From positions 1,426,001 to 1,490,000 of the forward strand of contig JACAXG010000061.1 in the NCBI GenBank assembly GCA_018881555.1: a stretch of DNA of 64,000 bases, in the 5' to 3' direction. This stretch comes from Amblyornis subalaris (Eukaryota; Chordata; Aves; Passeriformes; Ptilonorhynchidae). The notes under the pieces are model-generated. The model ran no database searches. It was not told the DNA's origin and saw nothing but the letters and a program-made list of their open reading frames with translations. The position numbers and the translations under genes were made by a program. Of this stretch, positions 14,019 to 27,249 are shown piece by piece (positions within the stretch are counted from its first letter, which is position 1; each line of letters begins with the position of its first letter).

Positions 14019-14180
14019 GCCAGGAGAGGTCCAGCTACTCTGATTGTTGCTCATTGGCTCTCCACTGCTCAGACGGCAGATGTAATAGTGGGCATTGTGG
14101 AAGGCACAGTGGTTGAAATGGGAACACACACAGAGCTGATGGAGAAAAAGGAGCCATATTATTCACTTGCAACCTCACAG
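14019..14180 (+). pseudogene. ABCB5/ABCB1-like transporter exon (end of NBD1), orphan or relic
   Basis: A 162-nt open segment encodes 54 residues. It has an acceptor (GTTTACAG, ending 14,018) and a donor (GTACGT at 14,181), both in phase 0. The peptide begins ARRGPATLIVAHWLSTAQTA and ends YYSLATSQ. This matches the end of the first ATP-binding domain of B-family ABC transporters, including the switch-region histidine in the AHxLST motif; next to it the usual Arg is Trp, and the preceding GRTT is GPAT. Position and strand beside SP8 fit ABCB5. I could recognise no Walker A, signature or Walker B exon elsewhere in the window, although about half the gene should lie downstream. With the altered motif this suggests a decayed remnant, but a live gene with long introns is not excluded. 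The exon itself has no stop or frameshift. Confidence 0.6.
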
Positions 14181-15749
14181 GTACGTTTATTTTCTTTGCT
14201 ATTATTACTTGCATAAATGTAGTATGAAGGATGGATATATCATGGATCAAATCCCCACTGAGCCATATTTTAGATGTGGGAGCTGGAAATATAACCATGC
14301 ATAGATTCATCTGTTACTCAGCAATTTTACAAATGCTAGTTTCTTGTATTTACCACTGTGAATTTGTTTATTTCTGAATGGCTCAGGTGACCTTTAAAAT
14401 ACAACATGGTTCATGATTCAAGCATAATCTGGCATGTGCTTTAAAGTGACACACACAGAGATGTGAACACACAGACCTACAGCTACACCATGGCCATCAG
14501 CAGGAAAACCCCCTGGTGCTCTGCTGTCAGTGCTGCCAGGTACTGAGATACCAAAATCAACTCACCTCCAAATAAGGCTGCACCTCTTTATATCATTCTT
14601 CTGCAATCTCCTGGCAACAATTTTGCCTGTAGTCTCAGTTAGAAGTGTGGGTGAAACTTCCACAGTTCAGGGTGGGCTGTAAAGACAAGACCAGTAACTG
14701 AGGCTGTAACTCTGAGCCCTATCTGTGTGTAGGAGCCAAACTGAAAACAAAATCAGGAGAAGGATACAAAAATCATTCCAGCCTCTTTTTGTGCAGAAAT
14801 ATTAACAGTTTGGACCTTTTTCACATGCTGATCTACCTCCAACAGCAAAATGAAAAGTACAAATGAAAGTATTGGAAAGGGTTAGGGAGGCCAGGGATGG
14901 GCAGGCTCTCCACCTGCCCTAAACTTCCATATAATGAAGTTTGAGTAATTGTCAACTTTGACTGTGCTGGCAGCATGATAGGGGAGAGAGAGACAATGTC
15001 TTGACCTAGCACATTGTCAGTTCACATACTATTTGTAGGAGCATAACTTGAGACACTTCTTTTTAACACAACCAAGTTAAAATGGACAGTAAAAGCAGTG
15101 GGATTGGATTTCCAGGGATTACTAAAGCACACCTTAAAAGCTATGTTCTGGAAAATTGCTTTAAAACATATACTTATCTGGGCCTGCCCAGGAATGCCAT
15201 GTAAGCCGTTTGATAGGTGTGGTTCTGCCACGGCTGGCAATGTGCCGTGGCCAGGGTCTTTCAGGCATGCTGTCTAGAATTAGTTAACTCAGATATTTGT
15301 GGGGGGAAAAAGTAGCTAGAACTAGAAGGACTCACAAAGAAAATGACTGCAAAATTGTCGGGGCGAAATCTTGCTCTACTTGACTTAATGGTAGCTTTGG
15401 TAAACTGTAGACACTAGCAAAGATGTACTTGCAAATTGTGGGAGCCACCAAACACATTTCTTCAAGAATTTGCCAAAATTCCATAAAATTAAATTAAACA
15501 TTGTCTATGAATATAAGAATCTATCCTTTGCTTGCAAACTTTGTCATTTGAAGAGGTGCTAAGTAATTATTACATCATTGTAGTCAGTGGACACTTGCAG
15601 GAACCTTTCAAAATGACACAGAATTGATCTCATTGAGGAAAAACGAGTGCAGTTTTCCTGGGGCTTTAAAAAACTTATTTACCCTTTTTTTATACTGTAG
15701 ACTTGTATGTGAATTTCCTAATGACTAAGGGAAATGTTTATAATGTTAC

Positions 15750-15815
15750 ATAGAATCATAGAATCATCAAGGTTGGAAAAGACATTTAAGGTCACCAAAT
15801 CCCATAAGCAATAGC
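15750..15815 (-). mobile_element. CR1 LINE 3' tip
   Basis: ATAGAATCATAGAATCATCA followed by AGGTTGGAAAAGACATTTAA is the reverse complement of the last bases of a CR1. Nothing recognisable continues beyond about 15,815. Confidence 0.8.
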
Positions 15816-16212
15816 TTCTAGAAATGAGGCTAATATGTTGAGGTGAATAAATCTAAAATGGAATACCAGAGTACTTATGTGAAACTACAAAGAGAAACTA
15901 GTCCACTTTTCAGAGCCACAGTGACCAACACAATACATTTCTGACTGATTTAAGTGTTTTCATGTCTTATGCTCCTTGAATTAGTTTAAATGGATGTTAC
16001 TAGAGGAACTAGTGACCACAGAAGATCCTAAGGGTGGATCAAACATCAACAGTTTGAAACCAAATAGAGCAAATGGGAAATCATGCTTCACAATAAGATG
16101 AAGAATAAACTCCTCAAAAAGTAATGAGTTACATAGGCTGAAAGGTCCAGGAATCTCACTGAACCCTAAAACAACTAGCATGAAGAGGATAAACATTTGT
16201 CAAACAGTGTAA

Positions 16213-16345
16213 CTATGGACTCTCCATCCTTGGAGCTCGTGAAGACTCAAGCAGTGAGGCCCCAGGCAGCTGACTCTGAGCACAGGGTGGACTGGATGCC
16301 CTCTGGAAATTCTTTCTGACTGACAAGGTTCTGTGAACTTATGAC
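16213..16345 (+). mobile_element. CR1 LINE 3' fragment, old
   Basis: Contains GACTCTCCATCCTTGGAG, CACAGGGTGGACTGGATG and CCTCTGGAAATTCTTTCTGA, which align by eye with the 3' part of CR1. The terminal tail has decayed. Confidence 0.7.
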
Positions 16346-19300
16346 ATCTGGTGATAGCTCCAGCATACCACTTCCCCTTTCACACTGACATCACTTCTTC
16401 AGAAGAAAACATGGATGACTATTTCTGTAGCGATCAAGAGGACTGTTTCCTTTTTCTAAAATTAGTGTCACTGATATAGCACAGTTATTAAGGTGGTTTC
16501 TGTTGTTACTTGTGTTCCTAGGCAGCATTACGTAATGATTCAAACCTGTGTCCTCACCCTTATTCTCTGCTGCTTCAGTATTCTTCTGTTTGACTCCTCC
16601 TGAAGACAACGAGATCAGTTTATCCTAAAAAGTAGAAATAACTGTAATTTCAAAATATTTTTTACTTTTTTATTTCTGAAGATACTGAAATTAAAGTATG
16701 AATGATCATTTCTTGGTCTGTGAGCACTGGCCACAGTTTGAAAGAGGCCTGGTCCCCTGTTTTGCATCACACTTGCTGAAGGTGTAAAGAAATTACTTTT
16801 ATTCCCATAATGTAATTGAAAAAATAAATTCATTAAAGTGACATGGCAAGTACCTTTAACAGTCTTTGATTATCCACACCACAGGGAAATACCAGTTAGA
16901 ATTGTATCTTAGACTGATTATTAAACATTATTGCCATCACTTCCCTGGTCTTTAATCCCCCAACTTGAAAAGGAGAGGGTTTTGATTTCTAAAATGGTCC
17001 TGAATGTGGTCCTGTTTTGTTCAGAAAAAGAATGACTGGGTTCTACTACTCAAAATAGTTGTTCTTGACATAGTTTCTTAATGGTCTATTGAGTCCTAGC
17101 ACATATATCGCATATTTTCCATTTACAAAGCATGAAGAGTAAATACATTTTCCCAGGAGTACACTTTGCTGTGTCTCAGAAACATATGAGACTTTTTCTT
17201 ACTTTATTTACTCTTACAAGTGAATCCTTGAAGTCTCTGACTTTCAGTTGTTGCATTTACATTGCTAAATCATTCCTTGTTCTAGCATTCCCGAGTGCAA
17301 ACAGAAGTATTTCTCAACAGAGAAAGGCTCACAGCCCCAAACCTAAACTATTGTGTGATTTTATCTGATCCGCCCTTTGCTCAAAGCAGAGTGAACTGTG
17401 AAGCAAGGCCAGGTTACTCAGGGCTCTTGAACAGGTAAGTTCTGAATAGCCCTAGTGCTGGCAAACCCACAGCCTCTCTGGGCAGTCTGAGATACTGCTT
17501 TGCCACTCCCCCATGAATACTGTGCTCCTATTATTCACTCAGAGTTTCCTTTCTGTAGCTGGCATCTTTTGCCCATCATCGTTTTGCCATGGTCCCCCAA
17601 GAAGAATCTGGCTCCAGCTTCTCTGTATTTTCCCATTACCCAGTTGGAGACAGCAGCCATTGTACTTCTTTTCTCCAAACTGAACAAACATATTCCTCTC
17701 AGCGTCTCAGTGGCTTCTCATACACAGTGTGTTCCAGAGCCCTCTTTTTCTTTGTAGCCTTCTGTGGGGCTCATTTCAGGATGTCAATGTCTTTTTGTTT
17801 GCAGCGGGAATCCCAGGGTGTGACACAGTGCTCCGGACACACTCACGGTTTCTGAATAGAGGAGAATGATCGCCTCCCTCCACCTGCTGAGTGCACTCCT
17901 TCACTAATCACATCCCCTGTGCTGTTGCCCCTCTTTGCTGGAAGGACACTGCTCAGCGTGGCCACCATGCTGCCCACCAGGATCCTCAGACACTTCTAAA
18001 ATAAGAAAGACTGATGATCCAGTAGCGAGAAGCTGAAAACTGGCAGTAAGACAATCTCACTTAGGACAGTCAAAGCCATGGTCAAGAAACCTTAGAAGTA
18101 TAATAGAAAAAAATATGTGCATAAAAATTTTCCTGCATGTGACTGAAATATATGTGTATCTAAGTGTATTTTAAATACATATACTCAGTGTAGTTTAGCC
18201 CAAAATATTCTTGTGAGATCTAAGATAAACTACAATGACCGCGTATTTTGAAACAATATATAATCATTGTTTCTATTGCTGTTTTTCCTATGGAAATACT
18301 CTATGTAAACATAATCTGTTTCCAAAATCAGTACCCTAACTTCACCAGGACATCCTGCTTGAATACTCCTATCAGCAAGAGTGATGTAATTTTCTTGATC
18401 AGTCTGTTAGAAAAAAAGCAAAATTAATCTTAATATAAACCTAAAAAAATATTTCCCCAATACGTGTTGTACATGATCTAGAAAAGTCCCTTTCATTTCC
18501 ATTCTCATTTAATTTAGGCTTCCTTTTTAAGATTTCATCTAAATATTGATCTGTGGGAAACAATTTCCATAAAAGTACTATACATAAATCTTTAATTCAA
18601 ATTGCCATTTTCTCCATTATTTCTAATGCAGCAAACAGCCAAACCCTCTTACCCTGAACAGTTTGAAATCGTAAATATTTATCCAAGCCCAGTGGTGATT
18701 TGTTATAGTGAGGTTAGACTGTGTCTTCAACACAAATTTATTTTAACAGTTGCAGTTGGAGGTAATGAAGTCCATATTGTCATACTGATGATGTTCTTTC
18801 AAAATGCGCACTAGAACCCAATGTCTTTTACAGAGTTTGCAACACAACTGCTTTGGAAAATTTTATACTGAGTGTTCATTCTCAGTCTGGAACTAATCAC
18901 TCATATAGTATTTTCTTCCCTTCTCTATTCCAGTCAAGAATGTGACCAAGAATTGTATAAAATTCATGAACTACAGTACTCTTTGGTGAGTTATTAAATC
19001 GGTATTATATTTTTTCTTGTCTTTTTACTTTTTGTACATAAAGGATTATAATTAGGGGACTCAAAATGAACCCAATGCCTTTTCTATTACATTAGTGATA
19101 TTTTGCTAATCACCTAAGTCTTGCAGGTAATTCTTAGATTTAATAGAATAAGGTTTAGAAGAAGCTGTTTCTAGTCTGCTGTTTAAATTGGGATAGATTT
19201 AGTTTTCACAGTTGAGGGATCATGACATGAGAGGTGAGGACGTGTTTGACTATGCAACTGTCTTTGTCCAGCCTCTTTAGAATTTACCTGTAATATTCTA

Positions 19301-22195
19301 TTCTGCAAGGCTGCTGCAATAACATATATAGAGTATGCAAAAACAGCAGAGTGCCTACAAGTGTGAAAGTGGAATATAGTACATACACATTTATTTTCTT
19401 GCAAGGATTTCATTATAGAAACGTGGGAGAAATTCTAAGAACATTGCTCAGGTGTATAGAATTTAAAGTCTTGCTTAAGTGAGTTGTTCTCAGGCACGCT
19501 AATGAACACCAAACTTCTTTATTTTACTACAAAAATTAATAGGAAATAGCTCTATTCATATATTACTCTTGTGCAGTTCCATTTTATTGTATCAACTTCT
19601 ACAGTAAAAAAAAGAAAATATAATTAATATTTGAAGTATTTGCTAATTACTTATCTTTTAGTGCACCTATCAGTCTCAGAGGAGACTTTTGCTACATACA
19701 CCCACAACTAAACATTGTCTTCTCATAAAATTTTCCTGACCAGCCATGGCATTAAAATGCACTGGGAGTTCAGCTTCCTTTTAATAACTGGCTCAACTAA
19801 CCAAGCACATTGCAGTAAGTATTTGTATGTTTATCTCCAACACACATCATATACATATGTGCACAAAAGTTTGCAAGAACCTCCACTGCTTGGCCACCGT
19901 CCCCATTTTGCTGATTAAGACAGAAGACATTGTTTCGTATTTTTAGCAGTTGTAACTCTGCCTGCCAAGAGCAAATGATTAATCAGGTCCTTAAAATGAC
20001 TTAACAGCTGTAAATCAAGTAGTAATTTTAAGAAGCAGAGCTCATGGACAAAATAACTGTTTCATTTGCCAGGGAACAGAAAGATATATTTAGTCACCTC
20101 TGGATGCCAAAATTGCCTCCCCATCAGATCTCTTAGAAGGTCAAGCTGATTATTCCTCAGGTCTTGTCTGCATGTTGCTCCCGAAAAAATCTCACTGCAA
20201 CATGCATAAATTCCCAATTTTTTTCAGGATTTCCAAGTATCACAGCCACAAGCTTCTTTGAACCTGGACCTTGCTTGAGAAAATAGGAGGTGTTTCTGCA
20301 CATTTCTTGCTGTGTGTCCTGGACTTTCTTCTTCATGTCTCTCTCAGGCTCTTGTCACTGCCTGCTTTCCGTGCTGCTCGTTGAATCCTTACATCTGCCA
20401 AATCTATTAGTTAAGATCAAGCAAGCAAATCTGGCTGAAAGTAGTAATTTTTTTCAAGAATCACCTGTATGTCTTCCCATCTTGTATCACAGCACTCATG
20501 ATTATTCTGTGAGCTCATTTCTGGCCGTTCTCAGTGCCACGTTCAGCAGGTTATTTCAGGGGCACTTGACTGAAAACCATTTCTAAGGTGTTCTTGGTAC
20601 ACCAGTGGCATGCACTTCCCTGGGTGGGAATGACTGTGCTTACAAATGTGGCTGGGGCAGCAATGTAGGCTGCACACTTAGATCAGTGAATGATTGAAGC
20701 TGGAGAAGTATTCCTGTGTGTCTACTGCCCAGCAGTCTTTGCATAACCAAATTAGCTGCTACAGCTGATCCTCAAAGGAGAGCTTATATCATATTCCGGT
20801 TATTTTACAACCAACTTTTGTTTAAAAGGCCTGTTTCTCCACCCAGTGAAGCCAGTGGAGCATCTCTGTATTCTTTAGGGTCAGACCAATCTTATCTAAT
20901 GTCAAGAAAATTGACATGTTGTATTTTATGAGCTCTGCAATATGTCCACTGCAAAGCTTTTAGTAATGATTTTTAAATTCTTTCTTTAAACCTCTAGAAG
21001 GCTAAAAACCTAAAAAACCGTAAAACCCTATTTTTCAGACCATGTTGATGTCATTTGGGCCACAACATTCCCTAATCAAGTGCAGCATGGCCCATAGTGA
21101 CACAATGGAAGTAGTCTCAGTTGGAATCAACACCTGCATAAAAATAGCCTGCTCACTCTTAGAATGGAGTTTAAGCTGAAGAAATATTTGAAAAACTTAA
21201 GCCTTTTCCAGATCTTCATTTTTCAGTTACCTTCACTCCTCTCCAGCCTTGGAATCAGACTGCAGGTTACAGGGCATAGTAAAATTTACGGAAGGGACAG
21301 AGTTCATAGGGAGAAAGAGGAGCTGCAGCATATAGAACTTGTAGATAATGCAAAATCCAGGCCATCATTAGAGTCAGACATTGTCTTTATTAAAAGTGCA
21401 AAAGGTCAACTTTTTAAAGCAAGTCTGTAACTGTGTCTGTAATTCCACAAGAATGAAAATTGGCTGAAAAAATACCATGGAAAAATTCGGTAACAAATAT
21501 AAACCAACATAGTTTGACTGAAGTCTGTGGAGCTATTCTGGTTTACAATAGGTTAAGATCTGGCCCCGGATGGACATTTGCATGCATAAATCAAGTAATT
21601 GTATGCACAAACTGATAGTTATTTTGATTTGCATGTGTAAGTGTTCACACTAATTAGCAAGAGCACTATTGAACTAATGCATGTCATGGTTTTTTCATGT
21701 GGAAACAGATGCAGTTGCGGACACTGAAGATTTTGTTAATAATAATCGTGGGAAAGAGAGAAGAGGCCTCTTACACACTGAATAACCTCTTTTCTTCTTT
21801 TTCTGCCGTTGCACCTTGGGTCTGTTCTTATATAAAAACACCTACTTTAATAAAAAAAATATAGGACCTTTGGGGACAAGGTTAGCCAGAGAAAGAGAAA
21901 AAAAAGTCTAATGCTGTGTCTGTTTATGGCATTTCTGTGTCAGTTTTACATTGACATTAGATATGGGTCACATCAAACTTACTACAGAGTGCATATTTCT
22001 ATAGTGAAGCATTGCAAAGCAAGCGATGAGTCACACTAGGGAGAGGAAAAAAAGGCAGGTTTTAGACAGGAGGGAAAGTAATTGAGTGAACCAAAAGTGT
22101 GCTTGCAAGAAATGAGTGTAAAGTGCATGTATTTCAACCAAATTCTAAGTAAGCTCATAGGATGAAGAGGCAATACTCATTGAGCTGTGAATTTA

Positions 22196-23224
22196 TGTTG
22201 GTTTTGCAGGGCCTGGTTTTTGGTAGCAGGGAGACACAGAGGTGGCTTCTGTGAGAAGCTGCTGGAAGCTTCCACCATGTCCAGCAGAGCCAGTCCCTGA
22301 AGGCTCTGATGATGGACGTGCTGCTGGCCAAGGCTGGGCAAATTAGAGATGATGGTAACGCCTCTGTGATAACATATTTAAGAAAAAATCATAACAAAGT
22401 TTGTGGTGCAGCTGTAATTTTCCAGCTGGAGAAGAGTAGGAGTGAGAATATGTGAGAGGAACAACAATGGAGGCACCAAGGTCAGTGCAGAAGGAGGGGG
22501 AGGAGGTGCTCCAGGCGCCAGAGCCAAGATGTCCCTGCAGCCCGTGGTGAAGACCATGGTGAGGGAGCTGTGCCCCTGCAGCCCATGGGGGTCCATGGGG
22601 GATGCAGAGATCCACTCGCAGCCCGTGGGGGAGGTGCCCACGCCGGAGCGGGTGGATACCAGGACACTGTGATCCAGAGGAAGTCCCATGGAGAGAGAGG
22701 CCTTGCTTCCAGGCTGGAGCAGCTGTCCTTGGAGGACTGCACCCCGTGGCAGAGTGACCCACGCCGCAGCAGTTTTGGGAGTGCTGCTGCTTGTGAGAGT
22801 GGACCCACGCTGGAGGAGTTCGTGGAGAACTGTCTCCCGTGGGAGGGACCCCACGGTGCAGCAGGGAAACGACTCCTCTCCCTGAGCAGGAGAAAGAAGA
22901 TCTTGGGTGACAAACTGACCAAAACCCCCACTCTGTCTCCCTGCGCCGTCTGTGGGAAGGAGGGAGGGGCTGGGGGGAGACGTGGGTGTTTGTAAGGGCT
23001 TATCTTACTTCTTGTTCTCTTACTCTGATCTTGTTAGTAATAAATTCACTTTATATCATTAAGTTGAGCCTGTTTTGCCCTTAAAGTGTTTTCTCCTGGT
23101 CCTTATCTCAACCCATTAACCCTTTGTTATATTTTCTCTGCTCTGTCCGGTTGCAGAGAAGAGGAGAGCGAGTGAGTGGGCTTTTCATGGGTGCCTGGCG
23201 TTTGGCCAGTGTCAAACCACGACA
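22196..23224 (+). mobile_element. endogenous retrovirus LTR, copy 2 (solo, full length)
   Basis: A 1,029-bp element starting TGTTGGTTTTGCAG and ending CCACGACA, so with TG...CA termini. It has a TATA-like motif at about 22,373-22,382, a GC-rich tandem-repeat centre (about 22,490-22,870), and a polyadenylation signal AATAAA at 23,039-23,044 followed by GT-rich sequence. That order makes plus the sense strand, with an unusually long R region if these signals are the ones used. I see no clear target-site duplication. No viral genes adjoin it. Open frames on either strand mirror those in copy 1 and come from shared GC-rich repeats. Confidence 0.88.
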
Positions 23225-26012
23225 GAAGTTAAGAATTTTGGACCACAGCTTTCCAAAAGCTTGAGTCTTCTCAGATCTTGGATCAAGAGGTCAGGCAACT
23301 AAAATGAGGGATGCCAAACTTCTAGGTTCTTCAAAGTTTAAGGGTACCTGGGCATAAGATTTCAGACTAGTCCCATTCCAAAAAGAGCAAGGAATCAGTG
23401 AGAAGGAAGGAGATAGAATGCATGAATTAATGTATTTCAACTGAACTGTTGCAGAAACTCATCCCAGATAGATAACAGACTAAAAAAAGTGCAAATAGTA
23501 AATCTGCCCATACAATCACATTTCTCAAGAATCAAAACATCTTCTTAAATTGATCAAGGGACAGAAAAGGGAAGAGAGGAATTTGCAAAAGGCAAAACAT
23601 TTTATTTTGATATTTTCAAGCTGAAACTTTTTGTTTCAGAAGAGTATTTTCAGTTCAAGGTGAATTTGAACTTTTCAAATATCACTCAAAGAGGGTTGAG
23701 TGTTTAAAAAAAGGAAAAGAACTTCAGGTACTATTAAACAACTTTTATAGCCATTAATTTTTTTAATCACTGAAAAATACACTGTTTTTCTGATTTGGAC
23801 CAGTTTTGACCTATATGTAATTTGCTTGTTTTGTGGTTCAGCTGCCAAACTAAAAATTGACATTATTGTCAATGTGTTTAATTCTGTATTCCAGTCTGAA
23901 CCGAAGCCAGTTAGTATAAAATCCTGGGATAGGTTACTTTTCAAAGGCTGGTGTTAAAATGCAAGCTAGAATGGAAGAAGAGAAATTGTGTAATATCTAA
24001 GTGTCCTAACCAGGGTAGTGTGATTCTGTCCTCCAAGCACGTCACTTCCAGCTCTGTGTGACCAGCAATTCTGTGCACACAGACTACAGATGCAGGCAGC
24101 CTGGTAGGGTGTTTAAAAAAAAATGGTCACTGCCTGGTTGACAGATTGCAATACACATTTCTGTCAAGAGAGATGAGGCCATGGAGAATGACTTCCATGA
24201 CATGTTCATGGCCTCTTATTTTTCTCCGTTTCACCACTCTCTTATAGTTCTTGCTGTGAGCCAGGGGATGAGATTTTGAATTAATTTAATATTTAACACT
24301 CAATGACAAACTATTTTTAATTGTCTGATTATAGCTTACTGGTGTAAGACATGGAGCTGCAATATAAAACACCTCTATCTTTGGTATTTCTGTCATTGTC
24401 TCTTTTATATATGGATAACTGCTGATCTTTTGCATAGCATTTGTGCTTCCTGTCACAGGCATGCTATAGATGATGTAAGAGCCATGGACAACTGGGATGA
24501 AAAGGGACTTGCAGGCATTAGGGAAGGCAAGTCAGTACCACTCCAGATGTTCAGAGTTTAAAGGCTCTGTGCCTGTGATGTGGCCTTATTAAGATGTGTT
24601 TTCAATACAGCTTTCTTCCTCTTTTTCTGTACAATACTTGTCACAGTGAGATCCTATAAATGAAGCTCTTCGAGCTACCACAATGATGCAGGCACAATAT
24701 CAGCATGGTAACATAAATGACCCAATAACTGTCATATTTTACATATATATATTTTATACAAACTTGATAATATTGTCAATCAACTGGGGGGCAGGGGAGG
24801 ACACCCATGTTATTTTCTATAGACTGAATTTTAAAACTCAAAAAATCCACAAGAAAATTACAAGAGACAAGCCAAACACAGTCAGCAAACATAGAGACAA
24901 CTTGTGTAACTCTTGGGGGATGCAGAGGCACATTCACTTCCTTCCCTTATATAATCTCAAAGAACAGGGCATTTTTTTTCCTGTACCTGATACAGCAGCT
25001 ACCAAAATACTCCAAACCCTAGCTAAGAAAACATCAATGCAAGATGTCATTGGAAAGAATGACTAACAATTTTTCCATCTTGTTTTAGGTGATTGCTTTT
25101 CCTGTTTCACTAAAGGTAGCAACCAGAGATATGAAATACATTTCATTAACAAAAGAATACTTCTGAAAAGAGGAATAAAGAAAACCTAGAGGCCATATGT
25201 GTCAGAAATGATTCAGGCAATTGAGTCTTATCAACCTGAGTGATCTCAGTCATTCTTGGAAGCACTGAAGTATGCATTGTCTTTTTCATCACTTTTGTAA
25301 TCATCCTTTTAATCTTTTTCAATTTTGTTGACAAAATTAAATATTAAATCAATTCATAAACTCCTCAGAAGCACGAAGGAGGAGGGAAAGGCTAGCAAAA
25401 ATCTGTACTAGTATAGATGAGCACAAAGTTTTCTTAGGGAGGAAACAGCCTTCCATACTAATTTGAAAGTGCAAATAAAATCATGCAGAAGAATAGAGAT
25501 AGTATGGCATCATACATTGTTATTTGCTAGCCCTTTTGCAGCTAGCTATAATATTTCCCATGACCATCATTTCTCATATTTAGGAATTTGTTATGTAGGA
25601 AAGATGTTACATTTGGCTGATTAGAGATTAAATTCTGACCTGTTAAAAACTGTTGAAAACAGCATTTATTTTTGTAGTTCTGTGAGTTCATCGTGTAAAT
25701 ACTTCTGCTCTTGCATATGAGAGAAAGGTATATTTTCCTTTCCCCCAAGCAGATTGAGATCAAGTCCCTGTTGATTTCTTAGAAGCAGAAAGGGAAGTGT
25801 TCAGAGTAACTGATCTCTCACTGAAACTGCCAGGAATACACTGATAGACAGGCTTCCAAGGAGTATTGATGAAGCAATATGTTGTTAGCAATCATTGCCC
25901 AGATGTCTTGCTTGAAGGAGTCTGTTTTCACTGATTCAAGAAAGCTTTTCTCCGCCTTCTTTGAGTGATGTGTGGCTTTTGTGATATGAGATCTGAAGAG
26001 AATCAGGGGATT
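23225..26012. other. non-coding DNA
   Basis: AT-rich, no repeats or coding segments recognised. The open frame 24,683-25,066 (+) is low-complexity and unsupported. Confidence 0.5.
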
Positions 26013-26575
26013 ATACAATTATAGAATCATAGAAGAGTTTGAGTTAGAAGGCACCTTTAATGGTCATCTTGTCCAATCCCCCTGCAATGAGCAGGGACAT
26101 CGTCAACCAGATCAAGTTGCTCAGAGCCCCTTTCAAACTAACCTTGAATGTTTGCGGGCATGGGGCATCCACCACCTCTCTGGGCAATCTGTTCCAGTGT
26201 TTTACCACCCTCAGCATAAAAAACTTCTTGCTTATATCTAGCCTCAATCTACCCTCTCTTAGTTTAAAATCATTATGCTTTGTCTTATCACTACAGACCC
26301 CACTAAAAAGTTTGTCCCCATCTTTCTTGTAAGCCTCCTTTAAGCACTGAAAAGCTGCTATAAGGTCTCCCCAGAGCTTTCTCTTCTCCAGGCTGAACAG
26401 CCCCAGCTCTCTCAGCCTGTCCTCATAGGAAACATATTCTAGCCCTCTGATCATTTTTGTAACCCTCCTCTGGATCTGCTGCAATCTGTCCATGTCTTTC
26501 CCATCTGAGGACTCCAGAGCTGGATGCAGTACTCCAGGTGGGGTTTCACAAGAGTGGATCTGAACTGGTGGCTAC
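26013..26575 (-). mobile_element. CR1 LINE 3' fragment
   Basis: The reverse complement ends in the CR1 tail (ATAGAATCATAGAA at 26,020-26,036 on +). An uninterrupted 149-codon frame (26,493-26,044) encodes the ORF2 C-terminus, including RLRELGLFSLEKRKLWGDLI and VVKHWNRLPREVVDAP. It is a 5'-truncated copy. The long open frame suggests it is younger than the copy at 27,250. Confidence 0.93.
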
Positions 26576-27249
26576 TCCGCATTAAAAAAATATATTTTCA
26601 AATTTTCACCAACCAGTCATTTGCATCTGAATGGTAATTCATCACTTCTTATACAGGTTCACTGGTGAAAGCAATGGAAGAGAATTGGCACTATTATGGG
26701 TGTTTCCACTTGTGCATGCAGTCTGTGTGTGGTGCACCTTACTGTGCACAGGATGTTCCTGCCTATACAAACCACGTCTACTGGTGAAGCTGTCTCATTT
26801 ACAGAACTCCCTGACTTTTCAAATGGAGATGATGTTGAGTTTTCACAAGTGATTTATGTTTCTAAATAGTGAGTATTTCAAAAATACTTAGCATAGAGCT
26901 GAGATAGGTGGGTCCTGCTGATTCAGTCTTGATTTTCTGTATTTCCCCTGTACTGAAGGGCTCAAGTTGAGGGTGTATCTAATTATTCATGTGAGACTGA
27001 CTGTGAAGGGTGTTTTGATGCAAGCCGTATAAATTAATAAACATAAATGTGTTTATTAAGAATGTGCAGATTTACACCTCCCTTCACATCTTGGAAAATA
27101 TTTCACTGTCACAAAGATGAATTGCCTTCTGAGTAGAAGGAAATAAATAAATAAATTCTAGTTTACATCTGTATTCTTTAAAACACCAGAGCCTTTCTCA
27201 AAACACTTCTCCTCCTATTTCAGTAACAGCCTTTTGGATAAAATTGGAA
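26576..27249. other. spacer between two CR1 copies of opposite strand
   Basis: No recognisable gene or repeat. Confidence 0.5.

Larger units (their letters stand above)
14181..22195. other. non-coding DNA between ABC exon and LTR copy 2
   Basis: AT-rich with two small CR1 remnants. It is where the next ABCB5 exons would be expected, but no transmembrane or ATP-binding exon was recognised. Transmembrane exons are weakly conserved and could be missed by eye. Confidence 0.5.

Noticed and set aside
22343..22995. Overlapping open frames of 139-158 codons on both strands
   Set aside because: Inside LTR copy 2, same origin as above.
22196..23224. Possible complete provirus between the two LTRs
   Set aside because: The LTRs are in opposite orientation and no gag, pol or env sequence lies between them; they are two solo LTRs.
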